64,000 nt of DNA from Gammaproteobacteria bacterium. Lineage in GTDB: Bacteria; Pseudomonadota; Gammaproteobacteria; Acidiferrobacterales; Sulfurifustaceae. Positions 56,797 through 64,000 of the stretch are shown one piece after another. The position numbers were made by a program, and so were the translations under genes. Every line of letters begins with the position of its first letter. Position 1 is the first letter of the stretch. Under the pieces are notes generated by a model. That model saw only the letters and a program-made list of their open reading frames with translations, made no database searches and had not been told where the DNA came from. The stretch covers positions 30,487-94,486 of the forward strand of contig SCRL01000034.1 in assembly GCA_004298065.1 (NCBI GenBank), read 5' to 3'.

Positions 56797-57414
56797 TTAC
56801 TGCATGACGAAAGCGGTGAAGTACACGGAGTCGATCACGGGTTTGCCGGTGCGCTCCTGAAGAATCTTCTGGATGTCCGTCAACGCGGCGCCGCGGATCT
56901 TTTCCTTGCCCTCCACGGTGCTGAGGGTTTCGTAGCTCTGGCTGCTGAGCAGCATGAGCAGGTTGTTGCGGATTGCCGGCATGTGTTTCTTCACCTCGTC
57001 GATCGACTCGGTGTTTTTCACCATCACTTCCATGCCGACCTGGAGGAAACGCGCCTGCGGTGAATTCTCGAGGTTGACCACGAACGGCGGGTCGAGCGGC
57101 AGGTAAGCGACGCCGCCCCCTTCCTTGTCGTCCTTTTCGCCCTTCTCGCCCTTGCCCTTCTTGCCTTTCTTGTCCTTTTTCCCTTTCTTGTCCTTCTTGT
57201 CCTTGGGCGCGTCGGCGCCGTCCTCGGCCTGCGCGGCCTCGTCGTCACCGCCCGAGGTCATGTAAATCGCCGCGGCCGTGCCGCCGCCGACCAGCAGCGC
57301 GGCTGCCACGCCGATGATGATCCATTTCTTGAACGAGGATTTACCGCCGGAAGATTTGCCCTCTTCCTGGTCGTCGTCCTCGTCCGCCTTGCGCTCGTCT
57401 TTTTTCTCGGCCAT
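56797..57414 (-). CDS. fliL: FliL with extended Lys-rich linker
   Basis: A 205-residue membrane protein. The N-terminal 25 residues are acidic/charged, then one transmembrane helix (WIIIGVAAALLVGGGTAAAIYM). Next comes a Lys/Glu/Gly-rich run (KDKKDKKGKKDKKGKKGKGE and nearby) of about 30 residues, longer and more basic than usual. The C-terminal FliL domain (LPLDPPFVVNLENSPQARFLQVGMEVMVKN) is normal. It associates with stators and the basal body. The promoter upstream looks sigma-54 dependent. Confidence 0.93.
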   Translation of the reverse strand: MAEKKDERKADEDDDQEEGKSSGGKSSFKKWIIIGVAAALLVGGGTAAAIYMTSGGDDEAAQAEDGADAPKDKKDKKGKKDKKGKKGKGEKGEKDDKEGGGVAYLPLDPPFVVNLENSPQARFLQVGMEVMVKNTESIDEVKKHMPAIRNNLLMLLSSQSYETLSTVEGKEKIRGAALTDIQKILQERTGKPVIDSVYFTAFVMQ

Positions 57415-57446
57415 GAGTGGGTACTCGTGTCGCGTTGCGAGGCGGA

Positions 57447-57463
57447 TAGCAAGTCCTATGCCA
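57447..57463 (-). promoter_or_regulatory. Sigma-54-type promoter for fliL
   Basis: Read on the minus strand: TGGCAT-AGGAC-TTGCT. The -24 GG and -12 GC elements have 10 bases between them and the box lies 33 bp before the fliL ATG, giving a leader of about 23 bases. It matches the class II flagellar promoter pattern under a FleQ-type activator. No other site this clear was found in the cluster. Confidence 0.75.
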
Positions 57464-57654
57464 GGGGATGCAAGGCGATTTCTTCACGCGTAACAGAGGG
57501 TTAGCGTCGAGGCGCGCGGCCCAGCCAAATTCTTGACGGCGTCGCCGAGGCCACGTGCCGTAAATATGGCTTGTGGCCCGGCGGAATCGGCAAACGCATG
57601 CGCCACGGGATCTGCGACGCGGCAGCCCGTCAGCGCAGACCGGAGAAAGCGGAG

Positions 57655-58824
57655 CTAGATGAAGTAATCGACCAGGCCGACGGCCATGCCCGACCTGGCT
57701 GCCGGTGTCTCGACGGCGGGAGTTACAGGAGAATCGCCGCGGCCCGACGACGGGGTCGGGGCCTGGAACGGATGCGGTTGGCGGCCGCCGGCATGGCGTT
57801 CGATGCCGACATCCAGCAACTGGACGCCGGCGTCCGCCAGCATTTCGCGCAGCCGCGGCACGGCCGCCTCGATGGCCTCGCGCACCGATTCGTGCGGCGT
57901 GGCGAACAACAGGCGAGCCCGGTCCTGCTCCAGATTGATCTGTACGTCCAGGCGCCCCAGGTCCGGCGGGTTCAGGCTCAGTTGGGCCGAGGTGGTGTGC
58001 TGGTTCACGAGCCAGACCACGCGCTCGCCGAACGCCTGACCCCACTGGGGGTGATCGGGTGGCACCGGGACCGGTGTCGGCGCGGGCGTGCGTGAGACGA
58101 CATCCGGCGCGCCCGCTGTCAACTGGCGCACGGCTTCGACAGGACTTTGTAGGGAAACGGGGGCATCGACGGAAGCGGCCGTGCGCGCGAGGCGCTCCAC
58201 CGCCGCGACCTGTTCTGCCGCCGGCAATGGCAACGGAACCGTAGCGTCTTGGTGGTTGGTGCCGGATAACTGTTGCCACGCAGCATCGATCGCCGCCGCA
58301 TCGAATTTGCTGGCCGGCTGTTGCTTCACGTCGACGCTTTGCGGCAGCGCCGCCGGCAACGGTTGTTTCGTGTCCGATTCGATCGCCGCTTTTACCGCTT
58401 TGTCGATCGCATCGGGAACAGCCGCGGTCGCCGCGACGTTCGCGTCGGTTGGCGTTGCCGGAACCGGCGGAATGGCTGGTGTCGGGGGCAGCAACGCAGC
58501 CATTACCGGTGTTGGCGCCGCGGTACCGGCTGCGTCCGGCAGTTTGTCGGTTTCATCCGCGCCTGTCACAGCAGACAGACCCTCGGTGGTCAGCGGCGGC
58601 AAATCCTTGCCGTCAAGGACGGGAGATTGCCGGAACAGCTCGGCCAGCGCCGCCGCATCCGGTGGAGGGCTGTCGGTCGCCGGCGCCGGCGCGGTCGTGC
58701 TGTACGCCGAGTGAAATAGCTGTGTAAACGCCGTATTGCCGCCGGTTTCTCCGGTGGCGGGCATTTCCGGTCGGACGCCGTCGGCCGCCGGCGTGGCGCT
58801 CAAAAGAGGATCAATCTGGTTCAT
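57655..58824 (-). CDS. fliK: FliK flagellar hook-length control protein
   Basis: A 389-residue protein. The N-terminal region (about 1-260) is Pro/Ala/Thr-rich and low complexity. The folded C-terminal domain (about 275-360) has the FliK core: PDHPQWGQAFGERVVWLVNQ, SAQLSLNPPDLGRLDVQINLEQDRARLLFATP, ESVREAIEAAVPRLREMLADAGVQLLDV. It acts as the hook ruler/switch with FlhB. It lies upstream of fliL, separated by 240 bp holding the sigma-54 promoter. A second FliK is at 38648-39757. Confidence 0.92.
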   Translation of the reverse strand: MNQIDPLLSATPAADGVRPEMPATGETGGNTAFTQLFHSAYSTTAPAPATDSPPPDAAALAELFRQSPVLDGKDLPPLTTEGLSAVTGADETDKLPDAAGTAAPTPVMAALLPPTPAIPPVPATPTDANVAATAAVPDAIDKAVKAAIESDTKQPLPAALPQSVDVKQQPASKFDAAAIDAAWQQLSGTNHQDATVPLPLPAAEQVAAVERLARTAASVDAPVSLQSPVEAVRQLTAGAPDVVSRTPAPTPVPVPPDHPQWGQAFGERVVWLVNQHTTSAQLSLNPPDLGRLDVQINLEQDRARLLFATPHESVREAIEAAVPRLREMLADAGVQLLDVGIERHAGGRQPHPFQAPTPSSGRGDSPVTPAVETPAARSGMAVGLVDYFI

Positions 58825-58866
58825 GCGTTATATGCCATAGCACGTTGCATGCCAACGCCAGTTGGA

Positions 58867-60096
58867 TCAAGCGGCCTGGTCCAACTCCCCTGCCCATGCC
58901 AGTGCCTGGTGCTGGGCGGCGTTAATCTCGGTCAACGTAACCCCGGCGTTGCCGGCGAGCCGCTGCACGGCCGCGACATCCAGTTCCTCGCAGGCGCGCA
59001 CTAACTGCAGGTACGGCGCCAAACGGCCGCTGCCGTGCAGCAACGCATCGCCCACCTCCGGCGGCAACGCGATGCCGCTCAATGCCTCGGACAGCGGCTT
59101 GCCGAACAACACATCGAGCGCCGAGAACATGCCCATCATGAACAACAGGTCGTGCTCCTTCGGCGGCAATCGCTTCTGGCCGAGCAGCTCGATAAAACGC
59201 GCGCGCGTGAGCGCCACGCGGAACAAGGTCTGCGACGCTACACCGTGGCCGGGTAACGACAGCATCAGCAGGCTCAACCAGCGAGCTAACTTCGCATGCC
59301 CGAGCACTACGAGCGCATGGCGGATGCCGTTCACTTTGCGCGCCAACCCCATGCCTACCGAGTTGATGAACTTGAGCAGGTTGTAGGACAGCGCAACGTC
59401 CTGGCGGAATCCGGCTTCGATGCGCGCGATATCCGCCTTGCCGATCACGAGATTGAACAGGTTGACCGCGTTCAAGAGCGATGGATCGATGCGTTTGGTG
59501 CCAAGCAGCTCCGGCTTGGCGAAGTAGTAACCCTGAAAATAGTCGAAACCGAGGTCAAGACACCGGCGGAACTCGTCGATCGTTTCGACCTTCTCGGCAA
59601 GCAGCGCGAACTCCCGTCCACACAGCAAGCCGGCCTGTCTCGCGGTTTCTTCCATCCCGAGGGCGCGCACATCGAGCTTGACGTACGTCACCAGTTCCAG
59701 AAGCGGTTCCCACGCCGGCGAATAGACGAAATCGTCGAGCGCCAGCTCGTAGCCCTCGGCGCGCAACTGCGCGCAGCGCGCCGCCAGCTCCGGGGTCGGC
59801 TCGACATCCTCGAGTATTTCGAGCACCGCCCGGTCGTGTGGCAGCAGCTCGTGCAGGCCCTTCTGCAAGAACTCCGCCGTTACGTTCAAAAACGCCCTCT
59901 TGCCGCCGAGCACGGTGTGCAGTCCGAGCTGGTTGAGGATGTTCGCCAGCACCCTGCCCGTCGCGAGCGTACCGTCCGGCATCGTTCCCGCGTTCGGCGA
60001 TTCCGCGCTCCGGAACAGCAACTCGTAGGCAACAAGCTGCTGGCGACCGTCGAGAATCGGCTGGCGCCCGATGAAAATGTTGTCTGCTGCTTCCAT
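58867..60096 (-). CDS. EAL-HDOD signalling protein (YuxH/CdgJ type)
   Basis: A 409-residue protein. The N-terminal EAL-like domain has VAYELLFRS for the EAL Glu, FLNVTAEF (Asn), VLEILEDVEP (Glu), ALDDFVYSP (both Asp), YVKLDVR (Lys), LLAEKVET (Glu) and FQGYYFAKPE (Gln). All core catalytic residues therefore look present. The C-terminal HDOD domain (about 220-400) has LLKFINSVGMGLARKVNGIRHALVVLGH. Members of this arrangement modulate c-di-GMP-linked motility; enzymatic activity is plausible but varies between members. ATG 60096 lies 15 bp after the cheD paralog stop; the longer frame has no family match. Confidence 0.85.
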   Translation of the reverse strand: MEAADNIFIGRQPILDGRQQLVAYELLFRSAESPNAGTMPDGTLATGRVLANILNQLGLHTVLGGKRAFLNVTAEFLQKGLHELLPHDRAVLEILEDVEPTPELAARCAQLRAEGYELALDDFVYSPAWEPLLELVTYVKLDVRALGMEETARQAGLLCGREFALLAEKVETIDEFRRCLDLGFDYFQGYYFAKPELLGTKRIDPSLLNAVNLFNLVIGKADIARIEAGFRQDVALSYNLLKFINSVGMGLARKVNGIRHALVVLGHAKLARWLSLLMLSLPGHGVASQTLFRVALTRARFIELLGQKRLPPKEHDLLFMMGMFSALDVLFGKPLSEALSGIALPPEVGDALLHGSGRLAPYLQLVRACEELDVAAVQRLAGNAGVTLTEINAAQHQALAWAGELDQAA

Positions 60097-60110
60097 CCAT
60101 AGGCCTCGAA

Positions 60111-60704
60111 CTAGAACAGTTCGACGGAATCCGCGAATGCTTCCTCTGCCGGCCGACGAAGGGACTCGAGCTCCCATGCCAGTATCTCGCGGCTGTGACT
60201 CATCCGCGCGACGGTCACCCGGCTGCAGCCCGTTGCCGGAACATAGACAACCTGGCGCGCGTATTCTCCTCCGAGCTCTTCGCGCACCATTTGCAAATCC
60301 TCGATTGCGAGATAGCGGCGGATGACGTCCGCACCCTCGCGCGCCACGCTATGCATGGCGTCATGCAGCAGCGCACCGCCGAACACCATGACCTCGATCC
60401 GGTCGCGCGCGCAACCGCGTTTGTGCATGTCCGTCAGGAGATGCTCGACCGCGAGATTACCGAGGCGCATGGCCCGCGCCGCCACGGTTCCCGACCAGGC
60501 ATCCCGCGTGCCCTTCTCCGCGGGCAGCAAAAAATGGCTGATACCGCCGATGCCCGATGTCGGGTCGCGCGCGCAGACGCACAACGCGGCGCCCACCCTC
60601 GCCACCAGCACATGGTCGGCGTCGGCGAGCCGGTGTCCGCCAGGCGGCACCTCCAGCAGGTGCCGGACGATCTTGTCGTCATCGCAGGGCGCGGCCGGCT
60701 TCAT
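60111..60704 (-). CDS. CheD paralog lacking the catalytic Cys
   Basis: A 197-residue protein with a CheD fold: [31 protein letters not shown] (residues about 34-64) and [15 protein letters not shown]. In CheD the catalytic GSC lies at this first site; here it reads GAAL, so the Cys is Ala40. His57 is kept in SHFLL, but the catalytic Thr position is not recognisable. CheD deamidates receptor glutamines; this copy is probably inactive and may bind receptors or CheC/CheY (inference). It overlaps the cheB stop by 4 bp. Confidence 0.85.
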   Translation of the reverse strand: MKPAAPCDDDKIVRHLLEVPPGGHRLADADHVLVARVGAALCVCARDPTSGIGGISHFLLPAEKGTRDAWSGTVAARAMRLGNLAVEHLLTDMHKRGCARDRIEVMVFGGALLHDAMHSVAREGADVIRRYLAIEDLQMVREELGGEYARQVVYVPATGCSRVTVARMSHSREILAWELESLRRPAEEAFADSVELF

Positions 60705-61852
60705 CGTTCGCTCACTATGCGGACGTCAGGCGCGGCATCCAGGCGCTGCACCAGGCGCAGCAATGCCGGAGCAACGGCATCGAGCGGCAGGATCTGATCC
60801 ACGCCGCCGTGTTTCACGGCCTCGCCGGGCATACCCCAGACGACGCTCGTCTTCTCGTCCTGAGCGATTGTCGCGGCGCCGGCCTCGTGCATCTCCTTGA
60901 GCCCGCGCGCACCGTCGTCGCCCATGCCGGTAAGAATCACGCCGAGCGCATTGGGCCCGACGTTCTGCGCCACCGAGCGGAACATGACATCCACCGACGG
61001 CCGGTGCCGGTTCACCGGCGGGCCGTTGCTGAGCTTGCAGACGTAACGCGCACCGTCACGCACTATAAGCAGGTGGTGGTTCCCCGGCGCGATGTACACG
61101 TGGCCCGGCAGGATCTGCTGGCCGTCCTGCGCCTCGAACACGGTCATGGCCGAAAGGCTGTCCATACGCCGCGCGAACGGCCCGCTGAAGGCCTCGGGAA
61201 TATGTTGCGAGATGACGACGCCGGGGGTTTCCACGGGCAGTCGCATGAGCACCTCTTTGATGGCCTCGGTACCGCCGGTGGAGGCGCCGATGGCGATAAT
61301 CCTGTCCGTGGTCTTGAAGTGGCGCGGCGGCTGCGCGCGCGCCAGCACCGCGTCCGCCGAGAGTTTCGGGTCTACGGCGCGCTCGGCGATGGCGACAACC
61401 GACGGACGCGGAGCCGATGGAGCCGCCGGCGGACGCAACCGAGCCTGCGACACCATTTTGACCTTGGCAATGATTTCCTCGGCGTAATCGGCGAGCGTGT
61501 GCGCCAAGTCGGTCTTGGGCTTGGACACGAAATCGACGGCGCCGAGTTCGAGCGCGCGCAGCGTGGTGTCGGCGCCGCGTTCGGTGAGGGTCGACACCAT
61601 CAGCACCGGCATGGGATGCAGGCGCATCAGGTTCGACAGGAACGTCAACCCGTCCATGCGCGGCATCTCGACGTCGAGCGTCAGCACGTCCGGATTGAGT
61701 TTTTTTATCTTCTCGCGCGCCTGATAGGGATCGGCGGCGCTGCCGACCACCTCGATCCCGGAGTCCTGCGCCAGCATCTCGCCCAGCAACTGGCGCACGA
61801 GCGCCGAGTCGTCCACGATCAGTACCCGGATTTTTCCGCTCGCGTGCGTCAT
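60701..61852 (-). CDS. cheB: CheB receptor methylesterase/deamidase
   Basis: A 383-residue protein. N-terminal receiver with [14 protein letters not shown] and [20 protein letters not shown] (phosphoacceptor Asp near 58). The C-terminal esterase has [17 protein letters not shown] (nucleophile Ser), [16 protein letters not shown] (His) and [13 protein letters not shown] (Asp). It removes methyl groups from MCPs as feedback to CheA. The gene lies 6 bp after cheD and overlaps the second CheD gene by 4 bp. Confidence 0.95.
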   Translation of the reverse strand: MTHASGKIRVLIVDDSALVRQLLGEMLAQDSGIEVVGSAADPYQAREKIKKLNPDVLTLDVEMPRMDGLTFLSNLMRLHPMPVLMVSTLTERGADTTLRALELGAVDFVSKPKTDLAHTLADYAEEIIAKVKMVSQARLRPPAAPSAPRPSVVAIAERAVDPKLSADAVLARAQPPRHFKTTDRIIAIGASTGGTEAIKEVLMRLPVETPGVVISQHIPEAFSGPFARRMDSLSAMTVFEAQDGQQILPGHVYIAPGNHHLLIVRDGARYVCKLSNGPPVNRHRPSVDVMFRSVAQNVGPNALGVILTGMGDDGARGLKEMHEAGAATIAQDEKTSVVWGMPGEAVKHGGVDQILPLDAVAPALLRLVQRLDAAPDVRIVSER

Positions 61853-61858
61853 GGGGCC

Positions 61859-62524
61859 TCAGAAAAGTTCGACCTCGCCGCCGACCGGCTGGTGCGTCAG
61901 TTCGCGCTGGTAGCTGGTCTCGCGCTCGATGATCGTCTGGTTGTGCAGCGTGCGCAGCTTTTTCACGCGCAGCTTGCCGGTGAACGGAAAGTAGTACACC
62001 TTCCGCGGATAGATGTCGCCGAGATCCTCGGCCAGGAGCTTGAGCCCCTCCGCCTGGATGAACTCCTGCACGAAACGGATGTTGCGCGCTCCGATGTCGG
62101 TCATCTGCGCCAGGATCTTGCCGCCACCGGTGATCTTCGCCTCGAGGTTCTTGCGGCTGCCGCCGTGTTTCAGGATCTCGTTGATCAAGCGTTCCATCGC
62201 GTGGATGCCGTAGCGCGTGGAGGCCACGGCGCCGTCGCCCCAGGCCTGCGACGCCTGGCTGCTGTCGCCCGGCAGCATGAAATGGTTCATGCCGCCGATG
62301 CCGAAGAGTGGGTCGCGTATGCAGGCCGAGACACACGACCCGAGCACCGTCACCACCATTTCCTCGTTCGTCGTCACGTAGAACTCGCCCGGCAGTATCT
62401 TGGCCGCGTGCAGGCGGTTCACCGGGTCCCAATAGCGGTTTATGCGCTCGAAGCCGGGCAGCGCCGGCGACGGTTCCTGTCGCGGCGCCGGGGCGCTGCT
62501 CGGGCTGGCGCTGTGCGCGTTCAT
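61859..62524 (-). CDS. cheD: CheD receptor deamidase
   Basis: A 221-residue protein. The active-site triplet is in VTVLGSCVSACIRDPLFGIGGMNHFMLPG: Cys64 and His81, with the Thr following in ASTRYG. The normal fold continues with KITGGGKILAQMTDIGARN. It deamidates receptor glutamines and may dephosphorylate CheY with CheC (no cheC here). It overlaps cheR by 4 bp and is 6 bp before cheB. Confidence 0.92.
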   Translation of the reverse strand: MNAHSASPSSAPAPRQEPSPALPGFERINRYWDPVNRLHAAKILPGEFYVTTNEEMVVTVLGSCVSACIRDPLFGIGGMNHFMLPGDSSQASQAWGDGAVASTRYGIHAMERLINEILKHGGSRKNLEAKITGGGKILAQMTDIGARNIRFVQEFIQAEGLKLLAEDLGDIYPRKVYYFPFTGKLRVKKLRTLHNQTIIERETSYQRELTHQPVGGEVELF

Positions 62525-63390
62525 GTGCGTTTGCGATAAACCGTGTTTCCGACCAGTTCGAATTCGTCACAGATCTGGAACAGCGTCTCGGAGTGACCGA
62601 TGAACAGGTGGCGCCGCGCGTCGAGTACCTGGGCATAGCGCGCGAACAGGCGCTTTTGCGTCGGCTTGTCGAAATAGATTACGACGTTGCGGCAGAAGAT
62701 CACGTCGAACCGGCCCTTCATCGGCCAGGATTCCGACATCAGGTTGAGCTGGCGGAAACGGATCAGCTCCTGCAGCGCCGGGTTTACCTGGACCTTGCCG
62801 GCGTTCGTTCCCGCGCCGCGTCGGAACCAGCGTTGCACCCGTTCCGGCGGCAGGTTGCGCACGCCGTCCTGCGCGTAGACGCCGCGTCGTGCCCGGTCGA
62901 GTACGTTGGTATCGATGTCGGTTGCCAGAATCTTCACGTCCCAGCCGTGGTTCGCCGGCAACGTTTCTTTTAGCGTGATGGCGATCGAATACGGCTCCTC
63001 GCCGGTCGAGCAGCCGGAGGACCAGATGCGCAGGCGACGGCTGTGCCGGTTGTGATCGAGCAATTCCGGCAATACCGTATTCCGCAGGTATTCGAAATGG
63101 TGATTTTCGCGGAAGAAGCTGGTCAGGTTGGTGGTGATGGCATTGACGAGGTGCATGATCTCGCCGTCGTCGCCTTCCAGCAGTTTGCAATACTCGGCGA
63201 ACGTGCCGATTCCGCGCTCGCGCAGGCGCCGCGTGAGGCGGCCGTAGACCATCTCGCGCTTTCCGTCCGACAGGTTGATGCCGGTCTGCTCGCCCACCAG
63301 CCGACGAATGAAATCGAAGTCGCCGTCGGTAAAGCTGAACTCGCGATGCCTGTCGTCTGCGCCGCCCGCTACCACCGCATTCGCGGCCAT
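62521..63390 (-). CDS. cheR: CheR receptor methyltransferase
   Basis: A 289-residue protein. The N-terminal helical domain (FDFIRRLVGEQTGINLSDGKREMVYGRLTRRLRERG) binds receptors. The SAM-binding core contains LRIWSSGCSTGEEPYSIAITL (motif I), DVKILATDIDTNVLDRARRGVY and FDVIFCRNVVIYFDKPTQKRLF. It methylates glutamate residues in MCPs. It is 42 bp after the MCP gene and overlaps cheD. Confidence 0.95.
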   Translation of the reverse strand: MAANAVVAGGADDRHREFSFTDGDFDFIRRLVGEQTGINLSDGKREMVYGRLTRRLRERGIGTFAEYCKLLEGDDGEIMHLVNAITTNLTSFFRENHHFEYLRNTVLPELLDHNRHSRRLRIWSSGCSTGEEPYSIAITLKETLPANHGWDVKILATDIDTNVLDRARRGVYAQDGVRNLPPERVQRWFRRGAGTNAGKVQVNPALQELIRFRQLNLMSESWPMKGRFDVIFCRNVVIYFDKPTQKRLFARYAQVLDARRHLFIGHSETLFQICDEFELVGNTVYRKRT

Positions 63391-63432
63391 CGTTGCCTCC
63401 GCTTCAGACCGCTACCGCCAGGGAAGCTGAAT

Positions 63433-64000
63433 TCAGGCCGCGACCTTGCGCTTGCGCGCCGCGACCACGATCTCGCGCATCTCCGCCTGCGCGGATAACG
63501 GCTGCATGCTGGCGCCATGCGCACCCATACCCGCACCAAGCCGGAAGAAGCTCATCATGCGACCGAGAACCCGCGCCTGCTCCTCCATGGACCTGGATAC
63601 CTGCGCGGCCTCTTCCACCAGCGATGCATTCTGCTGCGTGACCTGATCCATCTGCATGACGGCTTTGTTGACCTGGTCGATGCCGGACGACTGCTCCTGC
63701 GAGGCCGCGGCGATCTCGGCAATGATGTCCGAGACTTTCTTCACGGCGGCCACGATCTCCTGCAAGGTCTTGCCGGATTCCTCGACGAGGCCGGTACCGC
63801 CCTTGACCTTGTCCACGGAGTCGGTAATGAGCTCCTTGATTTCCTTCGCTGCCTGGGCGCTGCGCTGGGCGAGGTTGCGGACCTCGGTGGCCACGACGGC
63901 GAACCCACGGCCCTGTTCGCCGGCGCGCGCGGCCTCGACCGCGGCGTTCAACGCCAGGAGATTCGTCTGGAACGCGATCTCGTTGATGACACCGATGATG
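63433..64000 (-). CDS. Methyl-accepting chemotaxis protein, C-terminal part (partial)
   Basis: The 5' end lies beyond the right window edge; only the last 189 residues are visible. The hairpin tip [51 protein letters not shown] is the hallmark of MCP signalling domains, followed by the return helix and a methylation-type segment [20 protein letters not shown]. The C-terminal tail is Lys/Arg-rich (AARKRKVAA) and lacks the CheR-docking NWETF pentapeptide. It is the first gene of the visible cheR-cheD-cheB group. Confidence 0.95.
   Translation of the reverse strand, partial: IIGVINEIAFQTNLLALNAAVEAARAGEQGRGFAVVATEVRNLAQRSAQAAKEIKELITDSVDKVKGGTGLVEESGKTLQEIVAAVKKVSDIIAEIAAASQEQSSGIDQVNKAVMQMDQVTQQNASLVEEAAQVSRSMEEQARVLGRMMSFFRLGAGMGAHGASMQPLSAQAEMREIVVAARKRKVAA

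Noticed and set aside
57472..57484. GGGATGCAAGG near the fliL promoter as a further repeat copy
   Set aside because: Only the end motif matches; no adjacent stem or GGTGC block.

Overview
The window is a high-GC, gene-dense stretch of a bacterial chromosome, most likely a gammaproteobacterium of sulfur-oxidising type (inference). Three things point there. The recA-recX-alaS-lysC-csrA-tRNA-Ser-tRNA-Arg block is a classic gammaproteobacterial synteny. The flagellar/chemotaxis block flhB-flhA-flhF-fleN-fliA-cheY-cheZ-(...)-motC-motD-parA-cheW follows the Pseudomonas-type order. The left edge carries tandem sulfide:quinone-oxidoreductase-like flavoproteins with a DsrE-family protein. No transposase, integrase, phage gene, CRISPR array or rRNA was seen.

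Layout. 1-1.8 kb (+): SQR-like flavoproteins and a DsrE-like protein. 1.8-6 kb (-): Fe-alcohol dehydrogenase with repeat-derived N-terminus, ABM monooxygenase, a dienelactone-hydrolase-fold protein lacking its triad, rhodanese, a LolA-like protein and a cupredoxin. 6-13.9 kb (-): tRNA-Arg, tRNA-Ser, csrA, lysC, alaS, recX, recA, pncC and a TauE-type permease. 14-18.6 kb: a TRAP transporter divergent from a malonyl-CoA-synthetase-like ligase, suggesting malonate uptake and activation. 18.6-34.5 kb (-): APC permease, pgpA, DinG/YoaA helicase, a Ser/Thr kinase-HDOD-GAF fusion, a Tat-exported aldo/keto reductase, an NTT/MFS-like carrier, a pseudo-receiver protein, an exported unknown, and an AddAB-like helicase/nuclease pair. 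34.5-41.1 kb: a 1303-residue CHASE-PAS-GGDEF-EAL protein whose two output domains are both degenerate, an orphan FliK/FlhB-C-terminus pair (+), and a canonical diguanylate cyclase.

41.2-64 kb (all -): the flagellar and chemotaxis supercluster. Read in transcription order it holds an MCP (cut by the window end), cheR, cheD, cheB, a second degenerate cheD, an EAL-HDOD protein, fliK, fliL (with a sigma-54-type promoter), fliM, fliN, fliO, fliP, fliQ, fliR, flhB, flhA, flhF, fleN, fliA, cheY, cheZ, then a CheW-domain protein where cheA would be expected, then motC, motD, parA and cheW. CheA is not in the window. Together these genes build the export gate and C-ring, place and number flagella (FlhF/FleN), run the late sigma factor and supply a stator and adaptation enzymes.

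The most unusual signal is a family of roughly 45-bp hairpin-containing repeats. There are three tandem copies at 3025-3158 and single copies at 37.4, 42.7 and 45.6 kb. Three of the sites contribute in-frame peptide to proteins, reminiscent of Rickettsia palindromic elements. Other points of interest are a recX with no ATG/GTG/TTG start, a CheD paralog without its catalytic Cys, and a structured multi-hairpin spacer next to the missing cheA.
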